Numbered from the stretch's first letter, positions 1 to 5,095 are shown. The stretch: DNA of 5,669 bases from an uncultured Eubacteriales bacterium (GCA_902493155.1 CABUOE010000154.1:1-5669); one strand, 5' to 3'. Notes: generated from the letters alone by a model not told the origin. Made by a program: numbers and translations.

Positions 1-200
1 GCCGCCGGAAGGCCCGCCGTCGAAAAGGCAAAAATCATGGTAAAGACGCTGTAGGCAGTGGAGAAATACCCCATGCCGTCGCCGTCCAGGATGTTCCCCA
101 GGGGAATTTTAAAAATCGCCCCGATGAGCTTGACGATGATCATGGCGGCCGCCAGAATGCTGGCGCCTTGCAGCAGGCTCTGTCCCTTACCCTTTTGCAA
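1..200 (-). CDS. SpoVB/MurJ-like polysaccharide flippase, N-terminal 66 residues (partial)
   Basis: This is the start of a membrane protein that runs off the left edge; 66 codons are visible. Seen: a short basic N-terminus (QKGKGQSLLQGA), a hydrophobic first membrane segment at about residues 13-35 with the motif KLIGAIFKIPLG, then a GMGYFSTAYS stretch leading into a second hydrophobic segment ending STAGLPAA. Family knowledge: this pattern is typical of the MATE/MOP-superfamily polysaccharide biosynthesis proteins (SpoVB, YtgP, MurJ), which flip lipid-linked sugar intermediates such as peptidoglycan or spore-cortex precursors across the membrane. I chose the TTG at 198-200 because AGGAG at 209-213 lies 8 bases upstream; the in-frame GTG at 207-209 touches that AGGAG and is unlikely. 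The gene is preceded by an unusual structured leader at 217-358. Which paralogue it is (sporulation SpoVB or a vegetative homologue) cannot be told from this fragment. Confidence 0.85.
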   Translation of the reverse strand, partial: MQKGKGQSLLQGASILAAAMIIVKLIGAIFKIPLGNILDGDGMGYFSTAYSVFTMIFAFSTAGLPA

Positions 201-208
201 ACAAAACA

Positions 209-213
209 CTCCT
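209..213 (-). promoter_or_regulatory. Ribosome binding site deciding the TTG start of the flippase gene
   Basis: AGGAG on the minus strand, 8 bases before the TTG at 198-200. It lies 3 bases beyond the foot of the long hairpin at 217-358, so changes in that structure could affect access by the ribosome (inference). Confidence 0.65.
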
Positions 214-216
214 ATG

Positions 217-358
217 GCGGCACTGCACAATTCTTAGAGCCGAATGGCGCAGACGGCTTTTCGGCCGGTCAAACAACAACCGCATGGACGGTGATTGCTT
301 TTTAAAAAAAAGCCGAAAAAACACAAACCAAACGACGCCAAAAATTGTGCTGTGCTGC
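217..358 (-). promoter_or_regulatory. Long imperfect hairpin in the leader of the flippase gene (candidate cis-regulatory RNA)
   Basis: The 142 bases fold on paper into one extended hairpin. Helix 1 pairs 217-247 with 328-358: 31 positions, 23 Watson-Crick pairs and 3 G-U pairs in minus-strand RNA, 5 mismatches. Helix 2 pairs 254-261 with 308-315, eight perfect pairs (CGGCUUUU with AAAAGCCG). Helix 3 pairs 271-282 with 289-300: 9 Watson-Crick, 2 G-U, 1 mismatch, closing a six-base loop at 283-288. Internal loops separate the helices (248-253 against 316-327; 262-270 against 301-307). The outer stem ends 3 bases before the AGGAG of the flippase gene. I recognise no named riboswitch. It could be a leader that controls or stabilises the mRNA, a separate small RNA, or a palindromic MITE-like repeat. 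The pairing is directly visible; the function is not known. Confidence 0.5.
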
Positions 359-363
359 CCTTA

Positions 364-393
364 ATTTAATGTCAGAGGAAATGGCACGGTCAA
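364..393 (-). promoter_or_regulatory. Possible sigma-A-type promoter for the flippase gene
   Basis: Minus strand TTGACC (388-393) and TTAAAT (364-369) with an 18-base spacer. The -35 is 5/6 and the -10 only 4/6 to consensus. The predicted start is near 357-358, which is the first paired base of the long hairpin; this coincidence raises my confidence. A sporulation sigma-factor promoter would be expected for a true spoVB, but I could not see a clear one. Confidence 0.35.
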
Positions 394-396
394 ACC

Positions 397-441
397 ATAC
401 CGCTGCGAAAACTTCTCAAAGCTTCCGCAGCGGTATTTTTT
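397..441. terminator. GC-rich hairpin after the zinc-ribbon gene, probable terminator
   Basis: An 11-base perfect stem (ATACCGCTGCG at 397-407 with its complement at 426-436) begins 13 bases after the stop codon of the gene at 450-905. In minus-strand RNA the stem extends inward to 18 pairs including two G-U pairs (with a four-base loop), whereas in plus-strand RNA those two positions are A-C mismatches. Oddly, the clear T run (436-441) lies on the plus-strand 3' side; on the minus-strand 3' side there is only GGTTTG, while an A run precedes the stem. It may act in both directions or mainly serve as a 3' end/stability hairpin for the minus-strand gene. The stem is certain; direction of termination is not. 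Confidence 0.6.
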
Positions 442-449
442 AACATCCT

Positions 450-905
450 TTATTCTTCCGAGTGGTCCTCTTCTTCGCCGCAGCATCCGCAGCCGCAGGC
501 TTCCTCCGGTTTCGCCTCCTCGGCAGGAGCGGCGTCCTGTTCCACATTGACGAGCCGGTTACCGCATTTCATGCAGTAGAAGGCTTCCTTATCGTTTTTG
601 GCTCCACAGGCGGGGCAGAGTTTAAGCTCTTTCTTCTCAGCGATTTTCTCGTTGATGTCGTGAAGGGTGTTTTTCACATCCTCGATTTCGGAGGCCAGAG
701 AGTCGATCAATTCGTTATTATCGTATTCCGACTTCATCATCGAATAGACCGCGCAGCCCAACTTTTCGTACAGGGAGCGAAGCTCGCCCGAAAGCTGGCT
801 GCTCTGGTATTTGAGCTTGGAAAGCTCCACCACATCGTCGGTTTTCTTTCCCGCGTAATCTACTACGTTTTTGGCGCCTGCCATCAAATCTTCAAAAATA
901 CCCAT
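450..905 (-). CDS. Coiled-coil / zinc-ribbon protein with a cysteine-rich tail, function unknown
   Basis: A 151-residue soluble protein starting MGIFEDL. I chose the ATG at 903-905 because GGAAAGGA (914-921) sits 8 bases upstream; an in-frame ATG at 936-938 would add 11 residues but has no such site. Residues 1-30 form a small amphipathic start (GAKNVVDYAGKKTDDVVELS), residues 30-95 are charged, helical and coiled-coil-like, and residues 97-114 form a zinc ribbon with two CxxC knuckles (C97, C100, C111, C114). An acidic alanine/proline linker then leads to a tail with C137, C139, C141 and C142 (CGCGCC), possibly a second metal site. Zinc-ribbon proteins with this helical N-terminus are common in Clostridia and are uncharacterised; I do not assign a function. 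It has its own promoter (980-1008) and a hairpin after its stop. Confidence 0.85.
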   Translation of the reverse strand: MGIFEDLMAGAKNVVDYAGKKTDDVVELSKLKYQSSQLSGELRSLYEKLGCAVYSMMKSEYDNNELIDSLASEIEDVKNTLHDINEKIAEKKELKLCPACGAKNDKEAFYCMKCGNRLVNVEQDAAPAEEAKPEEACGCGCCGEEEDHSEE

Positions 906-913
906 CGTATCAG

Positions 914-921
914 TCCTTTCC
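914..921 (-). promoter_or_regulatory. Ribosome binding site deciding the start of the zinc-ribbon gene
   Basis: GGAAAGGA on the minus strand, 8 bases before the ATG at 903-905. No comparable site is correctly placed for the upstream in-frame ATG at 936-938 (the nearest AGGAG, at 961-965, is 22 bases away), so the shorter protein is favoured. Confidence 0.75.
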
Positions 922-947
922 GAAACGGTTGCAATCATTTGAATGAG

Positions 948-972
948 CCGGCAGCGAGTTCTCCTTTGCCGG
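948..972 (-). promoter_or_regulatory. Small hairpin at the predicted 5' end of the zinc-ribbon mRNA
   Basis: CCGGCA (967-972) pairs with TGCCGG (948-953), six perfect pairs around a 13-base loop containing AAGGAG. With the promoter at 980-1008 the predicted first base is about 973, so the mRNA would begin at the foot of this stem. Such 5' stems, and ribosome-binding-like sequences near a 5' end, are known to stabilise some Firmicute mRNAs; applying that here is inference. Confidence 0.4.
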
Positions 973-979
973 TATCCCC

Positions 980-1008
980 ATTATAAGCCATAATTTTTCC
1001 CAAATCAA
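980..1008 (-). promoter_or_regulatory. Sigma-A promoter of the zinc-ribbon gene
   Basis: Minus strand TTGATT (1003-1008, 4/6 to consensus) and a perfect TATAAT (980-985) with an ideal 17-base spacer rich in A and T. It lies in the 124-base gap between the kinase stop and the zinc-ribbon start. The predicted transcript start is near 973, about 68 bases upstream of the ATG. No terminator hairpin is visible between the kinase stop codon and this promoter, so read-through from the upstream operon is also possible. Confidence 0.75.
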
Positions 1009-1029
1009 TAATAAACTGTAAATATGCAT

Positions 1030-1968
1030 CTAAGGCAAGATGATGAATTCCCGCAGCATGGAATCTTTGGGGATCAGGGTAAGATCCATCTGGGGGAAAC
1101 AGTCCATGGCGGCTTTCAGCTGCTCAGCCAGCCCGTAATAGGCGTTCTGTTCGTCGATTTCCTGAATCAGTTCGAGAAAAGCCCCGTGATAGGCCAACGG
1201 CTCGTACAGGTGGAGGGAATCGATCCAGAAATCGGCCCCCGTCCGGAAAGGCCGGATGTAAAGGTCTTCCCCGTCCACCACATTTTTCCACATACTGAGG
1301 GTGTCCTCCGGAGAGCAGCCCCGGAAGTTGTAGTCCCGGATGAGCCGCCGCACAAGCCGCATTTCCCGGGTGCTGATCATCCGCTTATTTCTCAGGTAAT
1401 ACTCGCTCTTGATGGAGATATAAAGCTTCAGGGCGTTTTTAAAGAGCCCTTTCTCGGTGATGAGGGGGTTTAAGGCGTGAAGTCCTTCGATGATAATGGC
1501 GGTGTGCTCGTCAAACTGGAGCTCCCGCTCCTTTTCGCTGCGGCGGCCTTTGACGAAATCAAAGATAGGGAAACGGAACCTTCCCCGCTTTTGCAGCTCG
1601 TTAAGGCATTCCACCAGGTAATCAGTGTCAACCAGCTCCGGCAGTTCCAGGTTCTGTGTCCCGTCGGGAAGAAAAGGCGCCGCCTCTCTGGGCTTATAGA
1701 AATCATCCAGTGATATGGGAAGGGTCTTGACTCCCCGGTCGTGGAGCTCTTTTTGCAGGATGTAGGAGGTGGTGGTTTTACCCGAACTGGACGGCCCGGC
1801 CAACAGAATGATCTTGTTGCGGTTTAAAGTGGAGCAGAAACTGTCCACCGTCTCTCTGATCTGGGTCAAATACCGCTGCTCCGAATCCCGCACCAAATCC
1901 TCTAAATTTTCGGCGGCCCTAAAGTTTAATTGTTCGATATCGATGTGTTCTTTGTAATCTGTTACCAT
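1030..1968 (-). CDS. Uridine-kinase-like nucleoside kinase (P-loop, PRK family)
   Basis: A 312-residue cytoplasmic protein of the phosphoribulokinase/uridine kinase family, which transfers phosphate from a nucleoside triphosphate to a nucleoside, typically in pyrimidine salvage. Seen: Walker A GPSSSGKT at residues 58-65; SLDDFYK at 86-92, the family's substrate-side aspartate motif; PIFDF at 134-138; IIEGLHALNP at 159-168, the Walker-B-like strand; and an arginine-rich segment (RLVRRLIRDYNFRG, 204-217) typical of the lid region. Many clostridial relatives are about 550 residues with an N-terminal TGS/threonyl-tRNA-synthetase-like part; here only about 50 residues precede the kinase core. The start is firm: GGGAGG lies 7 bases before the ATG. 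It is the last gene of the compact operon, 25 bases after hemZ. The exact substrate (uridine, cytidine or another nucleoside) is not settled by sequence. Confidence 0.9.
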   Translation of the reverse strand: MVTDYKEHIDIEQLNFRAAENLEDLVRDSEQRYLTQIRETVDSFCSTLNRNKIILLAGPSSSGKTTTSYILQKELHDRGVKTLPISLDDFYKPREAAPFLPDGTQNLELPELVDTDYLVECLNELQKRGRFRFPIFDFVKGRRSEKERELQFDEHTAIIIEGLHALNPLITEKGLFKNALKLYISIKSEYYLRNKRMISTREMRLVRRLIRDYNFRGCSPEDTLSMWKNVVDGEDLYIRPFRTGADFWIDSLHLYEPLAYHGAFLELIQEIDEQNAYYGLAEQLKAAMDCFPQMDLTLIPKDSMLREFIILP

Positions 1969-1985
1969 TTTAGGCCTCCCTTCCC

Positions 1986-2002
1986 CTGCTGTTTTACAGC
2001 AG
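1986..2002 (-). repeat. Small perfect inverted repeat over the hemZ stop codon
   Basis: CTGCTGT and ACAGCAG form a seven-pair stem with a three-base loop. On the minus strand the hemZ stop codon TAA lies at the loop, and GGGGAAGGGAGG, the kinase ribosome binding site, follows directly. There is no T run, so it is not an intrinsic terminator; it may be an intercistronic hairpin affecting RNA processing or translational coupling. Confidence 0.45.
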
Positions 2003-3442
2003 CGCTTTCACTCTTTGCTTCTTAGCAAGTATATCATCAAAACCGGAAATATATTCATAGGGGTACTTATAATTGTAAAGCCGCTCGATGTCGCCGGGCA
2101 GGACGATTTTTGTCACCGCCCCGGCCCCCGCCGCCAGAATCGTCTGAATCTCGTCCATGATGTAGACGTTGTACTTTCCAAAGTGGCCGGGCTTCGCGTA
2201 GCCTACGTTTTCTAAGTTGCCCCGGGTGTTTTTTTGCCGGTAGAGGTAGTAGGGCTCGTATCCGGCTGATGTCAGGGCGCGATAGGCGTATTCCACCATC
2301 TTCTGAACGGCGGAATAGTCCTCGTCCCCGCTCATCTGCTGAAACAAAGCCGACGACCGCTTCAGCGACAGGGTATGCACCGTGATGTTCTCGGGGTCAA
2401 GGGATATGGCTTTGTCCACACTTCGGCAAAACCCCTCATAATTATCAGAGGGAAGCCCCGCGATCAAATCCATGTTGATGGAGGAAAAGCCCATCTTCCG
2501 GGCCAGCTCATAGCAGCCGACCACCTGCTGTCCCGTGTGCCTGCGGCCGATGGCCTCCAAGACCAAATTCTCGAAGGTCTGAGGGTTGATGCTGATGCGG
2601 GTCGTCCCCGCCTCCCGGATCACCTGGAGCTTTTCCTCGGTGATGGTGTCGGCCCGCCCCGCTTCGATGGTGTATTCCACCCCGTCGGCGAGAGGAAAAT
2701 TGGCGGCAATGGCGTCGGTGACCTGTTTCAGCTCCCTAGCGCTCAAGGCAGTGGGGGTGCCCCCGCCGATGTAGACGGTGCGGAGCCGAAGTCCGATTTC
2801 CCGGGATATTTCTGCCGTAAAGGCAATTTCCTTTGCAAGTTTATCCAGATACTCCGGCACCAGCGCCCGCGCCTTCTGCCCGGTGATGGCGTGGGAGACA
2901 AAGGAACAGTAGCTGCACCGGGAGGGGCAGTATGGAATCGAGACGTAGAGGCTGAAATCTTTTGGGGCGTTGTCGGCTAAAATATCCTTCTGGGCTTCGG
3001 CGATACGAAAGCTCAAATCGATTTTTTCCGGCGCCATGTAAAGCTCATCTTCAAATTCCCGCCGGATTTCCTCCGGGGTTTTCCCGGCGCTTAGCCGCCG
3101 CTGCACCCATTTGACCGGCCGGATGCCGGTGAGAATCCCCCACTGGGGTCTCACCCCGGTCAGTTCATGGAGAATCCGGTAGAGAAGTCTTGCGCACTCC
3201 ATCTCGGCGTCGGCGTCGGGGTGGCTAGGGGTCTTGAGGGTGCGGAAAAAATCCCCTTTTTTTACCGTGACGGACAAATCGCTGACACTGTCCCCCGCAG
3301 GGGTCACGTCGATGCTCACATATTCGTCGGCGGGGTATTCCCGGGACTCGTAGACATGCTGGAACCGCCGCACTGGGTAAAAAAGCTTTAAGATGTTCTC
3401 CATCTCGTATTTGAAGGTGTTGCCGTTATAAAAAATTGTCAT
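1994..3442 (-). CDS. hemZ: HemZ-type radical SAM protein (coproporphyrinogen dehydrogenase-like)
   Basis: A 482-residue radical SAM enzyme of the HemN/HemW superfamily, HemZ branch. Residues 1-160 are the HemZ-specific N-terminal region, including the hallmark LTGIRPVKWVQRRL at about 104-117. The 4Fe-4S/SAM cluster motif CPSRCSYC gives C172, C176 and C179 (CxxxCxxC); GGGTPT lies at 226-231, the SAM-contacting loop; INMDLIAGLPSD is at 322-333; and YLYRQKNTRGNLENVGY at about 399-415 is typical of HemZ. The length matches the family. HemZ proteins are annotated as oxygen-independent coproporphyrinogen III dehydrogenases, but in many anaerobes without a full haem pathway their true substrate is unproven, so the reaction is an inference. 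AAAGGA lies 8 bases before the ATG. It sits 24 bases after the metallo-hydrolase gene. Confidence 0.93.
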   Translation of the reverse strand: MTIFYNGNTFKYEMENILKLFYPVRRFQHVYESREYPADEYVSIDVTPAGDSVSDLSVTVKKGDFFRTLKTPSHPDADAEMECARLLYRILHELTGVRPQWGILTGIRPVKWVQRRLSAGKTPEEIRREFEDELYMAPEKIDLSFRIAEAQKDILADNAPKDFSLYVSIPYCPSRCSYCSFVSHAITGQKARALVPEYLDKLAKEIAFTAEISREIGLRLRTVYIGGGTPTALSARELKQVTDAIAANFPLADGVEYTIEAGRADTITEEKLQVIREAGTTRISINPQTFENLVLEAIGRRHTGQQVVGCYELARKMGFSSINMDLIAGLPSDNYEGFCRSVDKAISLDPENITVHTLSLKRSSALFQQMSGDEDYSAVQKMVEYAYRALTSAGYEPYYLYRQKNTRGNLENVGYAKPGHFGKYNVYIMDEIQTILAAGAGAVTKIVLPGDIERLYNYKYPYEYISGFDDILAKKQRVKALL

Positions 3443-3466
3443 GAAGGTATTCCTTTGCAGATGTTT

Positions 3467-4111
3467 TTAGATATCCCGCTCTGAGGCCAGGTAAGGGTTC
3501 GTCTCCCGCTCGCAATCGAGGGTGGTCGCCTCCCCGTGGCCGGGCAGCAGCCGGTAATTTTTAGGCAAAGCGGCGATCCTCCGGGCGGAAGCAGCGATCT
3601 GCGGGTAACTTCCTCCGTACAAGTCGGTGCGGCCCACGCTTCCGGCAAAAACCGTGTCCCCGGTGAAGATGACACCTTCTGTGCCAGCATCCTCCGCCAA
3701 CAGGCAGACGGATCCCTGTGTGTGGCCGGGGGTGTGAATGACGCGAAAGATCACTTCACCGAAAGGCACTTCGTCCCCTTCCCCGTAAATGCGGCTGGTG
3801 CAGCAGGTGATTCCCGGCCCGCCGAACTCCATCGAAGCGTTCCGGGAGGGATTCTTCGTCATCTCCTCGTCCAGAGGGTGGATGTAAACGGGAACGTCCC
3901 ATTTCTTTAAAATCCCGTCCACACCGCCCATATGGTCAAAGTGTCCGTGGGTCAGCAGAACCATCTTTAGCGTCAGTCCCTGCGCTTCCAGATAGCGCAG
4001 GATTTTGTCCGGCTGGGCGCCGGGGTCGATGAGGGCGGCCTCGTTTTGACCGTTCTGTACCAGATAGCAGTTGGTCTGAATCAGCCCCACCGGTAAAGTG
4101 TATATTTTCAT
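3467..4111 (-). CDS. MBL-fold metallo-hydrolase, glyoxalase-II-like
   Basis: A 214-residue cytoplasmic hydrolase of the metallo-beta-lactamase fold. Seen: the metal-binding THGHFDH motif (H55, H57, D59, H60), TPGHT with H130, GDTVF with bridging D152, and PGHG with H192, which together complete a two-metal site, usually zinc. The ending TNPYL is common in short bacterial glyoxalase-II-like proteins, which hydrolyse thioesters such as S-lactoylglutathione or related thiol adducts; clostridia mostly lack glutathione, so the real substrate is open. I chose the ATG at 4109-4111, with AAAGGA 7 bases upstream. A TTG at 4127-4129 would add six residues and overlap the dtd stop codon but lacks a good site. 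It sits between dtd and hemZ in the operon. Confidence 0.9.
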   Translation of the reverse strand: MKIYTLPVGLIQTNCYLVQNGQNEAALIDPGAQPDKILRYLEAQGLTLKMVLLTHGHFDHMGGVDGILKKWDVPVYIHPLDEEMTKNPSRNASMEFGGPGITCCTSRIYGEGDEVPFGEVIFRVIHTPGHTQGSVCLLAEDAGTEGVIFTGDTVFAGSVGRTDLYGGSYPQIAASARRIAALPKNYRLLPGHGEATTLDCERETNPYLASERDI

Positions 4112-4118
4112 GGTAATT

Positions 4119-4124
4119 TCCTTT
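4119..4124 (-). promoter_or_regulatory. Ribosome binding site deciding the metallo-hydrolase start
   Basis: AAAGGA on the minus strand, inside the 14-base gap after the dtd stop codon and 7 bases before the ATG at 4109-4111. It favours that ATG over the overlapping TTG at 4127-4129. Confidence 0.75.
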
Positions 4125-4125
4125 C

Positions 4126-4578
4126 TCAATGCCCCATTTGCTCGGTGTCCATGACGATGGTGATGGGGCCCCAGGCGGTCATGTCAATTTCCATGTGAGC
4201 GCCGAACACGCCGGTCTCCACCGGGATCCCCTGTTCCCGAAGGTATTCTACGTATTTCAGATAGAGCCCTTCCGAATCGGGCTGCTTGGCCGCCCGGTCG
4301 AAGGAGGGGCGGTTTCCTTTTTTGCAGTCGCCGGCCAGGGTGAAGTTGGAAACCACCAGCACGCTTCCCTTCACGTCCTGTACCGACAGGTTCAATTTGT
4401 CATCCTCATCGGTGAAGATGCGCAGCCGCGCCGTCTTTCCGGCCAGGTACTGGGCCTTTTCCTCGGTGTCCCCTTCCACCACGCCCAAAAGCGCCAGAAG
4501 CCCGTTTTCGATGCTTCCCGAAAGGGTTCCGTCGGCGGTGACAGCGGCGTTTTTTACCCGCTGGATTACAAGTTTCAT
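4126..4578 (-). CDS. dtd: D-aminoacyl-tRNA deacylase (DTD)
   Basis: A 150-residue cytoplasmic enzyme that removes D-amino acids (and glycine mischarged on tRNA-Ala) from tRNA, a proofreading step of translation. Seen: the family start MKLVIQRVKNAAV; SNFTL at residues 77-81, the counterpart of the usual SQFTL motif with its threonine (T80); KKGNRPSF at 86-93; and WGPITI at 136-141, matching the Gly-cisPro loop (G137-P138) normally written GPVT. Length is normal for the family. Glutamine to asparagine at residue 78 and the tryptophan before the Gly-Pro are variants rather than breaks. The ATG at 4576-4578 has AAAGGA 7 bases upstream and lies 22 bases after the GyrI-like gene. A rel-dtd neighbourhood is well known in Firmicutes. 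Confidence 0.96.
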   Translation of the reverse strand: MKLVIQRVKNAAVTADGTLSGSIENGLLALLGVVEGDTEEKAQYLAGKTARLRIFTDEDDKLNLSVQDVKGSVLVVSNFTLAGDCKKGNRPSFDRAAKQPDSEGLYLKYVEYLREQGIPVETGVFGAHMEIDMTAWGPITIVMDTEQMGH

Positions 4579-4600
4579 CGTATCATCCTTTGTTTGTCCG

Positions 4601-5077
4601 TCACGCGGAGGGATTTTTATCTTTTATGGCGAAATACAGATCGATGGACGGATTTTTGCCCATGCTTCGCCCGGTATGGAATTCGTACTCCAGGTTGAGG
4701 GCCTCATAGCCGCTTGCCGGGAGCCATTTGGTATACAGAAACCGTTTTGCCTCCCCGATGGCGGGGCCCCAGAGGAATCTGAGCTTGGGCTTGACGGCGA
4801 TTTTGGCGTATTTACCGGCGGGCAGCAGAATTTTTTCCAGGCCCTCCGCTTCCGGCAAGCCGCCCACGGACAGCTCAAAATCGCCGGACGCTTCGTCGTA
4901 GTTTCTCGACAGGACGAAAAACGGCAGGATTTCGCCGCTTGTCTTCTCCAAGAGACGATGGTATTGGGCGGAGAGCGCCTTCACGTCCTCGGCGACAGTC
5001 CGGTCGTTGGACGGCTTTGACAGGCCGAAAACCGTTTGCTCTTCTATGACAGTGAGCTCAACTTCTAAATTCGTCAT
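4601..5077 (-). CDS. GyrI-like / AraC-type effector-binding domain protein
   Basis: A 158-residue stand-alone protein of the GyrI-like small-molecule-binding superfamily, the domain also found at the C-terminus of AraC- and MerR-type multidrug regulators such as Rob and BmrR. Seen: the opening strand ELTVIEEQTVFGLS; FFVLSRNYDEASGDFELSVGG at about 53-73 (read with its usual YDE...GDFE pattern); LPAGKYAKI at 85-93; KWLPASGYE at 117-125; a glutamate-rich strand LEYEF at 129-133 where the family carries its ligand-binding glutamate; and a final strand DLYFAIKD. No helix-turn-helix is present, so it is not by itself a DNA-binding regulator. Members may bind cationic or hydrophobic compounds, or hydrolyse some; the ligand here is unknown. 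GGAAGGAG lies 4 bases before the ATG, and the gene sits 18 bases after rel. Confidence 0.85.
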   Translation of the reverse strand: MTNLEVELTVIEEQTVFGLSKPSNDRTVAEDVKALSAQYHRLLEKTSGEILPFFVLSRNYDEASGDFELSVGGLPEAEGLEKILLPAGKYAKIAVKPKLRFLWGPAIGEAKRFLYTKWLPASGYEALNLEYEFHTGRSMGKNPSIDLYFAIKDKNPSA

Positions 5078-5095
5078 AACGCTCCTTCCGCGGCC

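Noticed and set aside
267..272. Second TTGACC on the minus strand as a -35 box
   Set aside because: No -10-like sequence lies 16-19 bases downstream (CGCCAT is found), and the bases border helix 3 of the hairpin.
300..312. T run in the minus strand of the flippase leader as an intrinsic terminator
   Set aside because: No stable GC-rich stem ends directly before it; the run is part of helix 2 and the following internal loop. An attenuator using it remains possible but unsupported.
217..358. Interpretation of the long hairpin as 6S RNA
   Set aside because: The shape is loosely similar (long hairpin with internal loops), but there is no terminator before the flippase gene and the 3' arm runs into its ribosome binding site, so a leader fits better.
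383..407. Plus-strand CAAACC followed by a GC-rich segment, reminiscent of a cyclic-di-GMP-I riboswitch
   Set aside because: Only the short CAAACC segment matches; the second conserved half is missing, and the bases are explained by the hairpin and a minus-strand -35.
936..938. Earlier in-frame ATG for the zinc-ribbon protein
   Set aside because: It has no ribosome binding site at a proper distance, whereas GGAAAGGA precedes the ATG at 903-905 and MGIFEDL is a natural family start.
462..986. 174-codon open frame on the plus strand opposite the zinc-ribbon gene
   Set aside because: It lies antisense to a gene with a clear zinc ribbon, promoter and ribosome binding site, and its translation shows no recognisable domain.
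2375..2980. Long plus-strand open frame opposite hemZ
   Set aside because: It is a shadow of the GC-rich hemZ coding sequence; the minus frame carries all radical SAM motifs.
4127..4129. TTG start for the metallo-hydrolase overlapping the dtd stop
   Set aside because: No good ribosome binding site, and the six added residues are not part of the usual fold, which begins MKIYTLPVG.
4129..5020. Two overlapping plus-strand open frames opposite dtd and the GyrI-like gene
   Set aside because: Both span recognised minus-strand genes and their junction, and neither translation has a recognisable motif.
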